A stretch of DNA of 64,000 nt from assembly GCA_031266805.1 (NCBI GenBank), contig JAISAH010000120.1, positions 22,784 to 86,783 on the forward strand, read 5' to 3'. The stretch is from Gracilibacteraceae bacterium. GTDB lineage: Bacteria > Bacillota > Desulfitobacteriia > Desulfitobacteriales > Syntrophobotulaceae. Under the pieces are notes generated by a model. It did no database searches. It had not been told where the DNA came from and was given only the letters and a program-made list of their open reading frames with translations. This document shows, one piece after another, positions 6,082 through 14,154 of this stretch. How positions within the stretch are numbered: the stretch's first letter is position 1; every line of letters begins with the position of its first letter. Both the position numbers and the translations under genes were made by a program.

Positions 6082-8409
6082 TTACGCCACCTCATCCTCC
6101 GCCGGCGCGTCCTGACCGGGGTCGCCGGGCCAAGCGGCGAGAATGAGCGTCGCTTTGAACAGATCGCCGTCCACGCTCACCTGGCAGCAGCCGTTTTGCA
6201 ACTTGGCGAGATCCTGGGCAATAGCCAGACCCAGCCCGCTGCCTTCCGTCGTTCTCGATTCGTCGCCGCGCTGAAAACGCTCCATCAGTTCGTCCGCCGG
6301 CATATTGAGGGGCGCCCGGGAAATATTCTTCATTTCCATTATGGTTTCGCGCCGGCCGGATTCCCGCTCCGTGACGTCGATATACACCCGCGAACCCTCA
6401 AAGGCGTATTTTTGCACATTGCTCATGAGATTTTCCACGATCCGCCAGAGAAGCTGTCCGTCGGCGTTGACCCAGTATTTTTCCTCTTTGGCCTTGAGTA
6501 TCACCTCCAGGCGCGCCGCGGCGAAACCGGCGTCCATCTCCCCCAGACCCTGCCTGATCAAAGACAATAGATCCACGCGGGCGAAACGCACGGGAATCGC
6601 GCCGCTGGAAGCTTTGGCGGCGTCGAACAGGTCCTCGGTGAGTTTTTGCAGGCGCCGGCTTTTCTGCTCCAGCACGCCGAGATATTCGGGCGCGGCGGGA
6701 CTCGTAAGCCCCTCGCGCCTGAGCAGGTCGACATAGGTGATGATGGAAGTCAGCGGCGTTTTGAGGTCGTGCGAAACATTAGATATCAGATCTGTTTTCA
6801 GCCTTTGGTTTTTCAACTCGTTTTGGATAGCGATGCCGGAAGCGCCGGCGATTTCATTGACGCCGCGGGCCAGTTCGTCAAACTCGCTGTGCGCGTCCTC
6901 CGGCACGGGGATCCGCCAGGAAAAATTGCCGCGCCGCGCTTCTTCCACCCCTTTTTTCACCGCGGCGTATTTTTTCAGCCACCTGGGCGCGAATACCAGC
7001 GTGAGTACCAGCATTACGGGCGCGAGGACTACGGTGGCGGATAAGAGGATCAGGGCCAGGGCTAGGGCGACCAGTTTGGTCATCGGGTTTTGCCGGTCAA
7101 AAACCTGGTGCAGGCCTCGGTAGATCCGGCAGCATATTTGCCAAATAATTCCGCAAATTATCCAGATAATGGTATTTCGAAAGAACAAACCGGCTTTCAG
7201 GTTGCGGACACAGGAGAGCACAAACCAAAGGCCCGCGGCCGCGAGCGCCGCCACCGGCAGAGCCAGTAAAACGATATCCGCCCAACTCCCGAAAGAACCC
7301 CATTCGTAGGTCGTGTTCCCCATCACAGCCGTAACCAGGACGTAGTATCCGCCGACCAAAGCGAGGATCACCACGGCGATTTGAATTTCGGTGAATACGC
7401 GGTCAAAGGGATGCGTAAGCGCTTTGGCCCCGTCTTTGCGTCCCGTGACCGCGAGCAGATATATCAGCGCGGCCAGGGCCAGCAGGCAGCCGCCGACGAT
7501 GATCGGGGTCAGAACTTGCAGCTGTGATTTAACGCGGCCAAATATCGCGGCCCGGTCGGCGATATAGGAATCGTCAAAGGCAAGGCAGATGGTGAACGCG
7601 GCGGCCGGACCCTCGGCCGAATCGTCGTAGAACGCGGCCGGACCCTCGTAGAAGGCGGAATCCGTGAACAAACTGTTTTCCAGCTCCGCGGCGATATGCC
7701 TGTACCGGGCGGACGGCGAGGGAGATTGCGTCAGGCCGCCGTCGTCCTCGTAGATCAACCATGCCGCTTTGCTGCGGAAAGCGGTCATATCCACGGAACC
7801 GCCCTCCTCTATGCTTTGATTCGTCAGGATATGCTCGCCGTCGCTTATATAAAAATCAAACCCCTTTATCTGTTCCAACTGCCTGACGTACTGCCTGAAA
7901 TCTCTGAGCTGCTGCCGGACGACGGTCTGTCTGATCCTTTCTTCGTTCTGGGCGGCAAATTCCGCCAGCGCGACGTCATGATCATACTCCGAGACAAGCG
8001 CCGGTCTGGGCGGCTGATCAAGCGCGGACGCGGGTTCATCAGGCAGCAGGAAATCCCCGGATTCCCGGTAACGCCATATTTCATTCTCAAATAAATTGCG
8101 CGCGGCGTCTTCAAACTCACGGGTGTAAACCGCCCCGCCCGCCTCTATATACTCCTCGTTTCTGTAATGATTGAACTCGCGGGCCAGCCGGTCCGCCCTG
8201 AGCGCGAGATCAAGTTGCAGTGCCTGGCTTTCCTCATAACTTCGGTCAATAAAGAAATTGCGCAAATCGCCGTAGCGCAGATCGCCGTAGTCGATTTTCA
8301 GCGCGCTCACCAAGGCGAGAGCCGAGGCGGTGAAAAACAGCACGCAGAGGAAAAAAGCGATAACGCGTGTACTGAACCGATCACTTGATTTTTTCGATTT
8401 TATATCCAA
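6082..8409 (-). CDS. Multi-span sensor histidine kinase
   Basis: A 775-residue kinase. One membrane helix at 15-36 is followed by a large outside domain (about 37-298), then five more helices (about 299-321, 342-362, 377-400, 412-428, 445-474), a HAMP-like linker, a HisKA domain with the phospho-accepting His547 in SNVSHDLKTPLTS, and a HATPase domain with NLMSNVQKYA and GSGLGLAIA. The signal is unknown. The only start before the first helix is TTG at 8407-8409, which overlaps the end of the response regulator gene by 29 bases, so the two are translated together. The extra membrane block between sensor and HAMP is unusual. Confidence 0.93.
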   Translation of the reverse strand: MDIKSKKSSDRFSTRVIAFFLCVLFFTASALALVSALKIDYGDLRYGDLRNFFIDRSYEESQALQLDLALRADRLAREFNHYRNEEYIEAGGAVYTREFEDAARNLFENEIWRYRESGDFLLPDEPASALDQPPRPALVSEYDHDVALAEFAAQNEERIRQTVVRQQLRDFRQYVRQLEQIKGFDFYISDGEHILTNQSIEEGGSVDMTAFRSKAAWLIYEDDGGLTQSPSPSARYRHIAAELENSLFTDSAFYEGPAAFYDDSAEGPAAAFTICLAFDDSYIADRAAIFGRVKSQLQVLTPIIVGGCLLALAALIYLLAVTGRKDGAKALTHPFDRVFTEIQIAVVILALVGGYYVLVTAVMGNTTYEWGSFGSWADIVLLALPVAALAAAGLWFVLSCVRNLKAGLFFRNTIIWIICGIIWQICCRIYRGLHQVFDRQNPMTKLVALALALILLSATVVLAPVMLVLTLVFAPRWLKKYAAVKKGVEEARRGNFSWRIPVPEDAHSEFDELARGVNEIAGASGIAIQNELKNQRLKTDLISNVSHDLKTPLTSIITYVDLLRREGLTSPAAPEYLGVLEQKSRRLQKLTEDLFDAAKASSGAIPVRFARVDLLSLIRQGLGEMDAGFAAARLEVILKAKEEKYWVNADGQLLWRIVENLMSNVQKYAFEGSRVYIDVTERESGRRETIMEMKNISRAPLNMPADELMERFQRGDESRTTEGSGLGLAIAQDLAKLQNGCCQVSVDGDLFKATLILAAWPGDPGQDAPAEDEVA

Positions 8410-9073
8410 TTCCCCACACCACCTTCAAATATTTCGGATTTTTGGGATCGAACTCGATCTTTTCCCGTATCCGCCTGATATGCACCGCCACCGTATTTTC
8501 CGGGCTGTAAGCCGGTTCGTTCCACACCCGCTCATAAATCTGTTCTATGGAAAAGACCTTGCCGGCGTTTTCCGTCAAAAATTTGAGGATACCGTATTCT
8601 ATCGGCGTTACCGCCACCTGCTCCCCGTCGAGCGTGACGTTTTTCGCCTCGTCGTCGACCGTCAGACCGCCGCTGCTGAATACCCCGCTTTTAGCGGGAG
8701 CAATGCTGCCGAGATCCGTGTACCGGCGCAGCTGCGACTTGACCCGCGCCATGAGTTCCAGCGGGTTGAAAGGCTTGGTCACATAGTCGTCCGCACCCGC
8801 GTTCAGCCCCGTGATCTTGTCGTGATCCTCGGATTTCGCCGACAGGATTATGATCGGGATGTTCCTGTCTTCCCGGATCTTCATGGTCGCCCTCATGCCG
8901 TCCAGGCGCGGCATCATCACATCCATGATGATGAGGTGGATATCCTCGCGCTCCACCGCGCCCAGCGCTTCCAGCCCGTCGGCGGCGAGAAACACCCCGT
9001 AGCCTTCGCTTTTCAGGTAGACTTCAACAGCGCCCGCTATATCAGCATCGTCGTCGCAAATCAGCACATTCAT
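8381..9073 (-). CDS. OmpR/PhoB-family response regulator
   Basis: A 230-residue regulator. The receiver domain starts MNVLICDDDADI, with the phospho-acceptor Asp in IIMDVMMPRLDG and the conserved Lys in VTKPFNP. A winged-helix DNA-binding domain follows with VTPIEYGILKFL and VHIRRIREKIE. The start is ATG at 9071-9073 with GGAG eight bases upstream; twelve extra upstream codons lack a ribosome site. A perfect TGTTGC-T-GCAACA palindrome lies about 25 bases upstream and could be an autoregulatory site. It is the partner of the overlapping kinase gene. Confidence 0.94.
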   Translation of the reverse strand: MNVLICDDDADIAGAVEVYLKSEGYGVFLAADGLEALGAVEREDIHLIIMDVMMPRLDGMRATMKIREDRNIPIIILSAKSEDHDKITGLNAGADDYVTKPFNPLELMARVKSQLRRYTDLGSIAPAKSGVFSSGGLTVDDEAKNVTLDGEQVAVTPIEYGILKFLTENAGKVFSIEQIYERVWNEPAYSPENTVAVHIRRIREKIEFDPKNPKYLKVVWGIGYKIEKIK

Positions 9074-9180
9074 AGATAGAACTCCATTCCCATATTGTTG
9101 CTGCAACACTATTATTATAATATATTTATTATCTTACGAAAAGACCGGTCTGTTTCTTACGATTTTATTAAAACCGGCGA

Positions 9181-10095
9181 GTGTGCGGCTTGACTATTGC
9201 GGTATACGCGCTACAATATAACATATGCAACATCTATACAGCCGTCAATTCCGCTATGGTGGAGGCGTATTGGGACATTGGGCGGCAAATTGAAGAAAGC
9301 ATCGGGGACCGGGCCGAATACGGAAAGCGATTGTTGCAATATCTTTCAATCGGCTTGACGGAGGAATTTGGGAAAGGCTTTACAGTTGCCAATCTGCGAA
9401 ACATGCGGCAATTCTACCATTTATTCCCAAATCGCTACGCACTGCGTAGCGATTTGAGTTGGACTCACTATCGTCTGTTAATGCGAATAGACGATAGCAA
9501 CCGCCGCGATTTTTATCTCCGCGAGAGCGTTGAATCTGCGTGGACGGCGCGGCAATTAGAGCGTCAGATCAATTCGTTCTTTTACGAACGGTTGCTTGCC
9601 ACACAAAAAAGCGGGCGTGAGAGCGTAAAAAACGAAATTCAAACACTCGAACCTAAAACCGCCCCTGACTATGTCCTCAAAGACCCGTACATTTTAGAAT
9701 TCTCATTCGTGGCGCAGCAAAAACGGATTACTACCGAAAGCGGAGAGCACTACTACATTGATCTCACATTTTACAATTTTATCCTGAAATGTTTTGTCGT
9801 CATTGACCTTAAGACAGGAAAGCTGAGCTACCAGGATATTGGGCAAATTGATTTTTATGTTCGCTTGTTCGACGACAAGATAAAGCAAGCGGACGACAAT
9901 CCAACAATTGGCATTGTTCTGTGCGCCGACGGGGATGAAACGATTGCAAAATACTCCGTGCTTGCCGATAAAGAGAATCTATTCGCCTCGAAATACAAAC
10001 TCTACCTGCCCACGGAGGAGGAATTGAAGCGCGAACTGGAGCGCGAACAGGAGATTATTGAACGTCGGCAACTGCTTGACGGGGCGACGAAATAA
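9181..10095 (+). CDS. YhcG-type PDDEXK nuclease (DUF1016), probably decayed
   Basis: The protein matches the YhcG family: an N-terminal DUF1016 domain (AVNSAMVEAYWDIGRQIEE, LSWTHYRLLMR) and a C-terminal PD-(D/E)XK domain (EHYYIDLTFYN, FVVIDLKTGKL, QIDFYV). Two defects are visible. Between YILEF and FVAQQKRI the usual stretch of about 30 residues, which contains a helix of the nuclease fold, is missing. The N-terminus is shorter than in relatives, and the first codons overlap a promoter-like TTGACT/TACAAT pair without any ribosome site, so the true start may be ATG at 9256. A 13-base perfect inverted repeat at 9428-9456 lies within the frame. Function is doubtful. Confidence 0.75.
   Translation: MCGLTIAVYALQYNICNIYTAVNSAMVEAYWDIGRQIEESIGDRAEYGKRLLQYLSIGLTEEFGKGFTVANLRNMRQFYHLFPNRYALRSDLSWTHYRLLMRIDDSNRRDFYLRESVESAWTARQLERQINSFFYERLLATQKSGRESVKNEIQTLEPKTAPDYVLKDPYILEFSFVAQQKRITTESGEHYYIDLTFYNFILKCFVVIDLKTGKLSYQDIGQIDFYVRLFDDKIKQADDNPTIGIVLCADGDETIAKYSVLADKENLFASKYKLYLPTEEELKRELEREQEIIERRQLLDGATK
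9428..9456. repeat. Perfect inverted repeat inside the YhcG-type gene
   Basis: CAAATCGCTACGC, three bases, then its exact complement. It is translated in frame (NRYALRSDL) where relatives have a variable loop before LSWTHY. Confidence 0.75.
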
Positions 10096-10106
10096 TGCCA
10101 ATCCAA

Positions 10107-10532
10107 TCACCCGCGTCCGCGGCTGCCGTCGCAATCACGGCAATAGCCGTATATTTCTATGTTATGTCCCGTCACGCGAAAATCCGTTTCCGCTATGTTC
10201 GGAATGAAATTTTCCATCGGGCAGTTATCCACCGATATTATCCGGCGGCAAATCACGCAGACCGCGTAATGCTTATGGCGGAAGCTGTTCAGTTCGTACA
10301 GGACTCTCTCGCTCCCCGCTACCTCCGCCTTGGTCACGACATCTTTTTTCTCCATATATTCCAAAATTCTGTATATGGTGGACAGGGAAATTTCCCGCCC
10401 CGCCGCCGCCGCGCCCGCAAACAGATCCGCGGCGCTGAGGGGGGCTTCCGCTTGCTCCAGGAGCGTCAGCACCGTTTGCCTTTGCCGGGTTTTTTTCACC
10501 CCGGCCGGCCAGTCACGCGTCTTCGTTTTCAT
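10107..10532 (-). CDS. zur: Fur-family zinc regulator Zur
   Basis: A 141-residue Fur-family repressor. The N-terminal winged helix has KTRQRQTVLTLLEQ and LSTIYRILEYM; the C-terminal part has the dimer/metal region HKHYAVCVICR and a CRDC pair, giving two CxxC motifs for structural zinc. Fur, Zur and PerR cannot be separated by sequence alone, but its position as the last gene of znuA-znuC-znuB points to zinc. The ATG at 10530-10532 has AAAGGAGG upstream and overlaps the znuB end by 20 bases, indicating coupled translation and autoregulation through the znuA promoter. Confidence 0.88.
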   Translation of the reverse strand: MKTKTRDWPAGVKKTRQRQTVLTLLEQAEAPLSAADLFAGAAAAGREISLSTIYRILEYMEKKDVVTKAEVAGSERVLYELNSFRHKHYAVCVICRRIISVDNCPMENFIPNIAETDFRVTGHNIEIYGYCRDCDGSRGRG

Positions 10533-11355
10533 AAGGCCTCCTTTGCCGTTCGCTCAGTTTTTCCCAGATCCTTTTGCCGCCGATGATCACCACCAGACAG
10601 AGTACGCCGGCCAGGACTATCGTCGCCCCCGGCTTCAGGCGGGCGTAATAGGAAAACGCCAGTCCGAACAGGGTAAAAACGACGGCGAAGGCGACAGAGA
10701 AAACGACCGTTTGTTTGTAACTCCGGGATAACTGCATGGCGCAGGCCACGGGCACCACCATCATGGACGAGACGATCAGCGCCCCCACCGCGCGCGCCGC
10801 GACAGATACCGTGACCGCAGTCAGGAGCGTAAAAATAAAATTGACCGCCCCGACCGGAACGCCGGCGATACGCGCCGCCCGTTCGTCCAGCGCGATGAAA
10901 AACAGCTCTTTGTACAACAAAACAAAAGCGATTAGCACCGCCGCGCTGACAAAAATCACCAAATACATCTCGAAATTACTGATGGCCACGATACTGCCGA
11001 ACAGAAAACTGTTGAAATTGGCCCCGCCGCGCACAAAACCCGACAGGACGCCGGCCAGCCCTATGCCCGCCGACATGACGACGGCGATAGACATCTCGGA
11101 ATAGCGGGGGATCTTTTTGCGGACGGCCTCAATGGCCAGCGCGGCGGCCATACAGGCGGCGCCGGCCCCGAGGATAGGGTTGACGCCCATGATGAGCCCG
11201 GCGGCGACGCCGGCCAGCGACGAGTGGGAAAGCGCGTCCCCGATCATGGAAAGCCGCTTGAGCACCACAATAACGCCGACACAGGGTATGATCACCGCCA
11301 AAAGCACCCCGACGATCAAAGCGCGCCGCATAAAATCATATTGCAAAACAGCCAT
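10513..11355 (-). CDS. znuB: Zinc ABC transporter permease ZnuB
   Basis: A membrane permease of the ZnuB/TroC (ABC-3) family with about eight hydrophobic segments, starting MAVLQYDFMRRALIVG and containing the typical RLSMIGDALSHSSLAGVA segment. It passes zinc (or manganese) delivered by ZnuA. The start is set at ATG 11353-11355 (280 residues), with GGGAG seven bases upstream; the adjacent ATG at 11358 is possible. Longer readings run into hairpin repeats and are not real. Those repeats separate it by 190 bases from znuC. Its end overlaps zur. Confidence 0.92.
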   Translation of the reverse strand: MAVLQYDFMRRALIVGVLLAVIIPCVGVIVVLKRLSMIGDALSHSSLAGVAAGLIMGVNPILGAGAACMAAALAIEAVRKKIPRYSEMSIAVVMSAGIGLAGVLSGFVRGGANFNSFLFGSIVAISNFEMYLVIFVSAAVLIAFVLLYKELFFIALDERAARIAGVPVGAVNFIFTLLTAVTVSVAARAVGALIVSSMMVVPVACAMQLSRSYKQTVVFSVAFAVVFTLFGLAFSYYARLKPGATIVLAGVLCLVVIIGGKRIWEKLSERQRRPYENEDA

Positions 11356-11390
11356 CATCCGTCTCCCGCTTCCCCATTCTCCCGTCATCC

Positions 11391-11529
11391 CAGATTCATT
11401 CCAGAATCCACTCATCATTCCCGCTTTATGCCGGAATCCACTCACCTTCTCCCGTCATTCCGGCTTTATGCCGGAATCCATCCTTGCCCCACTGCTCTTT
11501 TGGATTCCGGGACGAGCCCGGAATGACGG
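11391..11529. repeat. Dispersed hairpin repeat family B, cluster 2 (inside the znu operon)
   Basis: Four units in a row between znuC and znuB: a degenerate one at about 11,391-11,409, ATTCCCGC-TTTAT-GCCGGAAT at about 11,417-11,438, ATTCCGGC-TTTAT-GCCGGAAT at about 11,457-11,477, and ATTCCGGG-ACGAG-CCCGGAAT at about 11,503-11,524. The last two are inverted relative to each other and share CCGTCATTCCGG at their outer ends. They would fold in the znu mRNA. Confidence 0.75.
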
Positions 11530-11544
11530 AGAAAAGTGAACTCG

Positions 11545-12285
11545 TCAGGAAATAAGCTCCAAGACTGGCGCCGGATGCTTGTGCTTATGCCGCAGTTCCT
11601 CATCCAGCTGGGCTTTGTCCAGTTCCAACAGCGACCCGTTTTCCAGGCACAAGACCCGCGAAACATGCGCCGCCGCCCGCTCCGTGTCATGGGTCGCCAT
11701 CATGACGGTGAGTCCGGTTTCCCGGTTCAGACGGGTCAGCAGAGCGAACAGCGCCGCCGCCGCCGCCTCGTCCACCCCGGTCGTCGGTTCGTCCAGCAGC
11801 AGAAACTCCGGTTCCGCCACCAGCACCTGGGCCAGCATGACCCGCTGGCGCTGACCGCCGGAGAGACGGCTAATCAATCTTTTGGAATATTTTCCCATAT
11901 CGACCAAACGCAGGGCCTCTCGCACCCGCGCCTTGTGCTTTGGGCGGGGAAACCGCAACAGGCCTATGCTGGCAAACAGATTAGCCATCACTATTTCTTC
12001 AGCGGTGGCGGGAAAATTCTCGCCGGCGGTCGGCGCGCTTTGCGGCAGGAACCCGACTTTGGGCCAGTCGCGAAAACGCCGGGCCTCACAGCCAAACAGC
12101 CGGATACTGCCCGCGGCCGGGGCCAGCTCCCCGAGCATCAGCCGGAGCAGCGTGCTTTTGCCGGCCCCGTTTGCCCCGATCACCGCGGCAAAATCGCCCG
12201 GGGCCAGGGAAAAATCGACGCGGGAAAAAACCGGTTCGTCCCCGTAACGAAAACCGAGGTTTTCGGCTTGAACGACGGCGGTCAT
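11545..12285 (-). CDS. znuC: Zinc ABC transporter ATP-binding protein ZnuC
   Basis: A 246-residue ABC ATPase with Walker A GANGAGKST, the signature LSGGQRQR, Walker B FLLLDEPTTGVD and the H-loop histidine in MATHD. It powers the ZnuB permease. It starts four bases after the znuA stop, and the operon continues to znuB after a repeat-filled gap. Confidence 0.93.
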   Translation of the reverse strand: MTAVVQAENLGFRYGDEPVFSRVDFSLAPGDFAAVIGANGAGKSTLLRLMLGELAPAAGSIRLFGCEARRFRDWPKVGFLPQSAPTAGENFPATAEEIVMANLFASIGLLRFPRPKHKARVREALRLVDMGKYSKRLISRLSGGQRQRVMLAQVLVAEPEFLLLDEPTTGVDEAAAAALFALLTRLNRETGLTVMMATHDTERAAAHVSRVLCLENGSLLELDKAQLDEELRHKHKHPAPVLELIS

Positions 12286-12289
12286 CCGC

Positions 12290-13273
12290 TTATCGCAGCG
12301 CGGCCGTCAAGGCGATTAGGTTTTGCCGCATGACGGAAAAATAATCGGCCCCGGCCGCCGTTTCCTCATCGCTCAGCCCCTCCAGCGGATTCAGCGCGTC
12401 CGTGCGGGCGCCGATGGCTTCCGCGATGGTTTCCGCCACTTTCGGGCTGACTAATTCCTCGAAAAAGATGACTTCCACATCGCGCTCTTTCGCGAATTCG
12501 ATGATTTCCGCCATCCGCGCCGGATCCGGCTCCGAATCGGCGGACAACCCCTCGATCGGAATTTGCGTCAGTCCGTAGGCCGCGCACAGATAGCCGAAAG
12601 CCTGATGGGCCACGACGACATCTTTACGGGGCAAAGGGCTGAGCGTTTCCTGAAACTCGCGGTCCAAAGCATCCAGCTCCGCGGCGTATCTGCTGTAGTT
12701 CGCCTCGTAATAATCCCTGTTGGCCGGATCGGCGGCGGCAAAACCTTCCTTGATGTTTTCCATCTCCAGTTTGGCGCCCTGCGGACTCAGCCAGACATGG
12801 GGGTCATATTCTCCTTCTCCTTCATGCTCCCCGCCTTCATCCTCGCCGTCCTCCAGCGCTCCTTCCAGCAAAACCGCTCCCCGCGCGGCCTCCACGACGA
12901 CAAGCCCCTCATTTCCCAGCGCCGCCAGCGCGCTGTCCGCCCAATGCTCCATGCCCGCCCCGTTGTAAATGAAAAGATCCGCTTCCTCCAAACCGGCTAT
13001 ATCGGCGGCCGCCGGTTCCCAGTCATGCGGCTCTATCCCGGCCGGGACCATGTTGACGACTTCCGCCTTGTCTCCGCCGATTTTCAGGGCAAAATCATAC
13101 ATCGGGTAAAAGCTGGCGCAAACGCTTATTTTCGCTTGCGGCTCGGCTGATTGCGACTCGTTTTCATTTGTGCCTCCCGCCTGTGGATCGGCCGGGGCCG
13201 GAGCCGCCGAGCATCCCGCCAGCAAAACCAGCGCTGCGCAAAGAGTAAGTACGACGCGGAATCTTTTTTTCAT
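12290..13273 (-). CDS. znuA: Zinc-binding lipoprotein ZnuA
   Basis: A cluster A-I substrate-binding lipoprotein with a signal peptide and lipobox LAGC (lipidated Cys near residue 20), then a low-complexity linker. Metal-site segments follow: FYPMYDFALKIGGD, IEPHDWEP (first His), YDPHVWLSP (second His), VVAHQAFGYL (third His) and FFEELVSP. The loop before YDPHVW, His-rich in many ZnuA proteins, is here acidic with a single His (EDGEDEGGEHEGEGE). The start is taken at 13271-13273, seven bases after AGGAGG; an ATG one codon earlier is equally in frame. It is the first gene of znuACB-zur. Confidence 0.92.
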   Translation of the reverse strand: MKKRFRVVLTLCAALVLLAGCSAAPAPADPQAGGTNENESQSAEPQAKISVCASFYPMYDFALKIGGDKAEVVNMVPAGIEPHDWEPAAADIAGLEEADLFIYNGAGMEHWADSALAALGNEGLVVVEAARGAVLLEGALEDGEDEGGEHEGEGEYDPHVWLSPQGAKLEMENIKEGFAAADPANRDYYEANYSRYAAELDALDREFQETLSPLPRKDVVVAHQAFGYLCAAYGLTQIPIEGLSADSEPDPARMAEIIEFAKERDVEVIFFEELVSPKVAETIAEAIGARTDALNPLEGLSDEETAAGADYFSVMRQNLIALTAALR

Positions 13274-13305
13274 CATTTTTCCTCCTGATGATCCCAATAT
13301 TAAAC

Positions 13306-13325
13306 GCGTATCATTCGCATTACGC
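13306..13325 (-). promoter_or_regulatory. Candidate Zur operator
   Basis: GCGTA and TACGC arms flank ten bases (GCGTATCATTCGCATTACGC on the plus strand). It lies just downstream of the znuA -10 element, where a repressor would block transcription. The arms are short, so the assignment rests mainly on position and on the presence of zur in the operon. Confidence 0.45.
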
Positions 13326-13327
13326 TC

Positions 13328-13356
13328 AGTGTATAAAATAATCGCCCGCTTGTCAA
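13328..13356 (-). promoter_or_regulatory. Sigma-A promoter of znuACB-zur
   Basis: On the minus strand TTGACA (13351-13356) and TACACT (13328-13333) are 17 bases apart, about 55 bases upstream of znuA. Confidence 0.75.
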
Positions 13357-13377
13357 GTCAAAATCGGTCAAAAAATA

Positions 13378-13394
13378 TTTGACCTTTATTGACC
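13378..13394 (-). promoter_or_regulatory. CtsR-type operator at clpP
   Basis: On the minus strand GGTCAAT-AAA-GGTCAAA, matching the CtsR tandem heptad (RGTCAAA-NAN-RGTCAAA) at all but one position. A third heptad GGTCAAA lies in the other orientation at 13,366-13,372. The site overlaps the -35 element and spacer of the clpP promoter. CtsR itself is not encoded in the window. Confidence 0.75.
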
Positions 13395-13407
13395 TTTGCT
13401 GTATAAT
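13379..13407 (+). promoter_or_regulatory. Sigma-A promoter of clpP
   Basis: TTGACC (13379-13384) and a perfect TATAAT (13402-13407) are 17 bases apart, overlapped by the CtsR-type operator. The implied leader is about 105 bases. Confidence 0.85.
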
Positions 13408-13423
13408 CATTAAAAAGACCCCA

Positions 13424-13497
13424 GTGCCTGTAACCTCCAAGCTTGTCAGTAAGCGGCGAGAATTTTTTCCGTCAGACAAGGCGGAGGAAGAAGGCAC
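13424..13497 (+). repeat. clpP leader with inverted arms and a repeat-A fragment
   Basis: GTGCC-5-CCTCC (13424-13438) pairs with GGAGG-5-GGCAC (13483-13497). Within it, 13,455-13,486 resembles the right half of the family A element at 2485-2681 read on the other strand (GGCGAG, ATTTTTT, CGTCAG, CAAGGCGG in order). The hairpin would bring the clpP ribosome site region close to a structured stem. Confidence 0.5.
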
Positions 13498-13519
13498 TAG
13501 AAAAACGGAGGATACTGCC

Positions 13520-14119
13520 ATGAGTTACCTGGTTCCAATGGTCGTCGAACAGACAAATCGCGGCGAGCGCTCTTACGACATCTACTCGCGCCTGCTGAAA
13601 GACCGCATCATATTTCTTGGCGGCTCCATTTCGGACGACGTCGCCAATCTCATCGTCGCTCAACTGCTCTTCCTGGAATCGGAAGATCCGGAAAAAGACA
13701 TCGCGCTGTACATCAACAGCCCCGGCGGCAGCATTTCCGCCGGCATGGCCATTTACGACACCATGCAGCACGTCCGCCCCGACATCCAAACCATCTGCGT
13801 CGGCAGCGCGGCCAGCATGGGCGCTTTCCTGCTCGCGGCCGGCGCCCGCGGCAAACGGACGGCGCTGCCCAACTCGGAGATCCTGATCCATCAGCCCCTC
13901 ATCGGCGGGGGCGGTCTGTCCGGTCAGGCGACAGAGATAGAGATCCACACGCGGCAGTTGCTGAAAATCAAGGAAAAAATGAACCGCATCCTCGCGGAAC
14001 GCACAGGGCAGCCCTTGGAGCGCGTCACGCAGGACACTGACCGCGACCACTACATGACCGCGGAAGAAGCAAAAGATTACGGTATCGTGGATCAGGTGAT
14101 GGAAAAAAAAGTTAAATGA
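13520..14119 (+). CDS. clpP: ATP-dependent Clp protease proteolytic subunit
   Basis: A 199-residue serine peptidase with the catalytic Ser in [11 protein letters not shown], His in NSEILIHQP and Asp in TDRDHYM. It forms the tetradecameric barrel used by ClpX and ClpC to degrade misfolded and regulatory proteins. The start is ATG at 13520 with GGAGG eight bases upstream and the usual [20 protein letters not shown] beginning. It stands alone; clpX is not downstream. Regulation by CtsR is likely from the operator, and a terminator follows. Confidence 0.97.
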   Translation: MSYLVPMVVEQTNRGERSYDIYSRLLKDRIIFLGGSISDDVANLIVAQLLFLESEDPEKDIALYINSPGGSISAGMAIYDTMQHVRPDIQTICVGSAASMGAFLLAAGARGKRTALPNSEILIHQPLIGGGGLSGQATEIEIHTRQLLKIKEKMNRILAERTGQPLERVTQDTDRDHYMTAEEAKDYGIVDQVMEKKVK

Positions 14120-14127
14120 AGAAGTCT

Positions 14128-14149
14128 ACGCCCTCCGGGGCGTTTTTTT
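14128..14149 (+). terminator. Terminator after clpP
   Basis: ACGCCC-TCCG-GGGCGT followed by six or seven T, nine bases after the clpP stop and just before the convergent stop of the ComFB gene. Confidence 0.85.
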
Positions 14150-14154
14150 ATATA

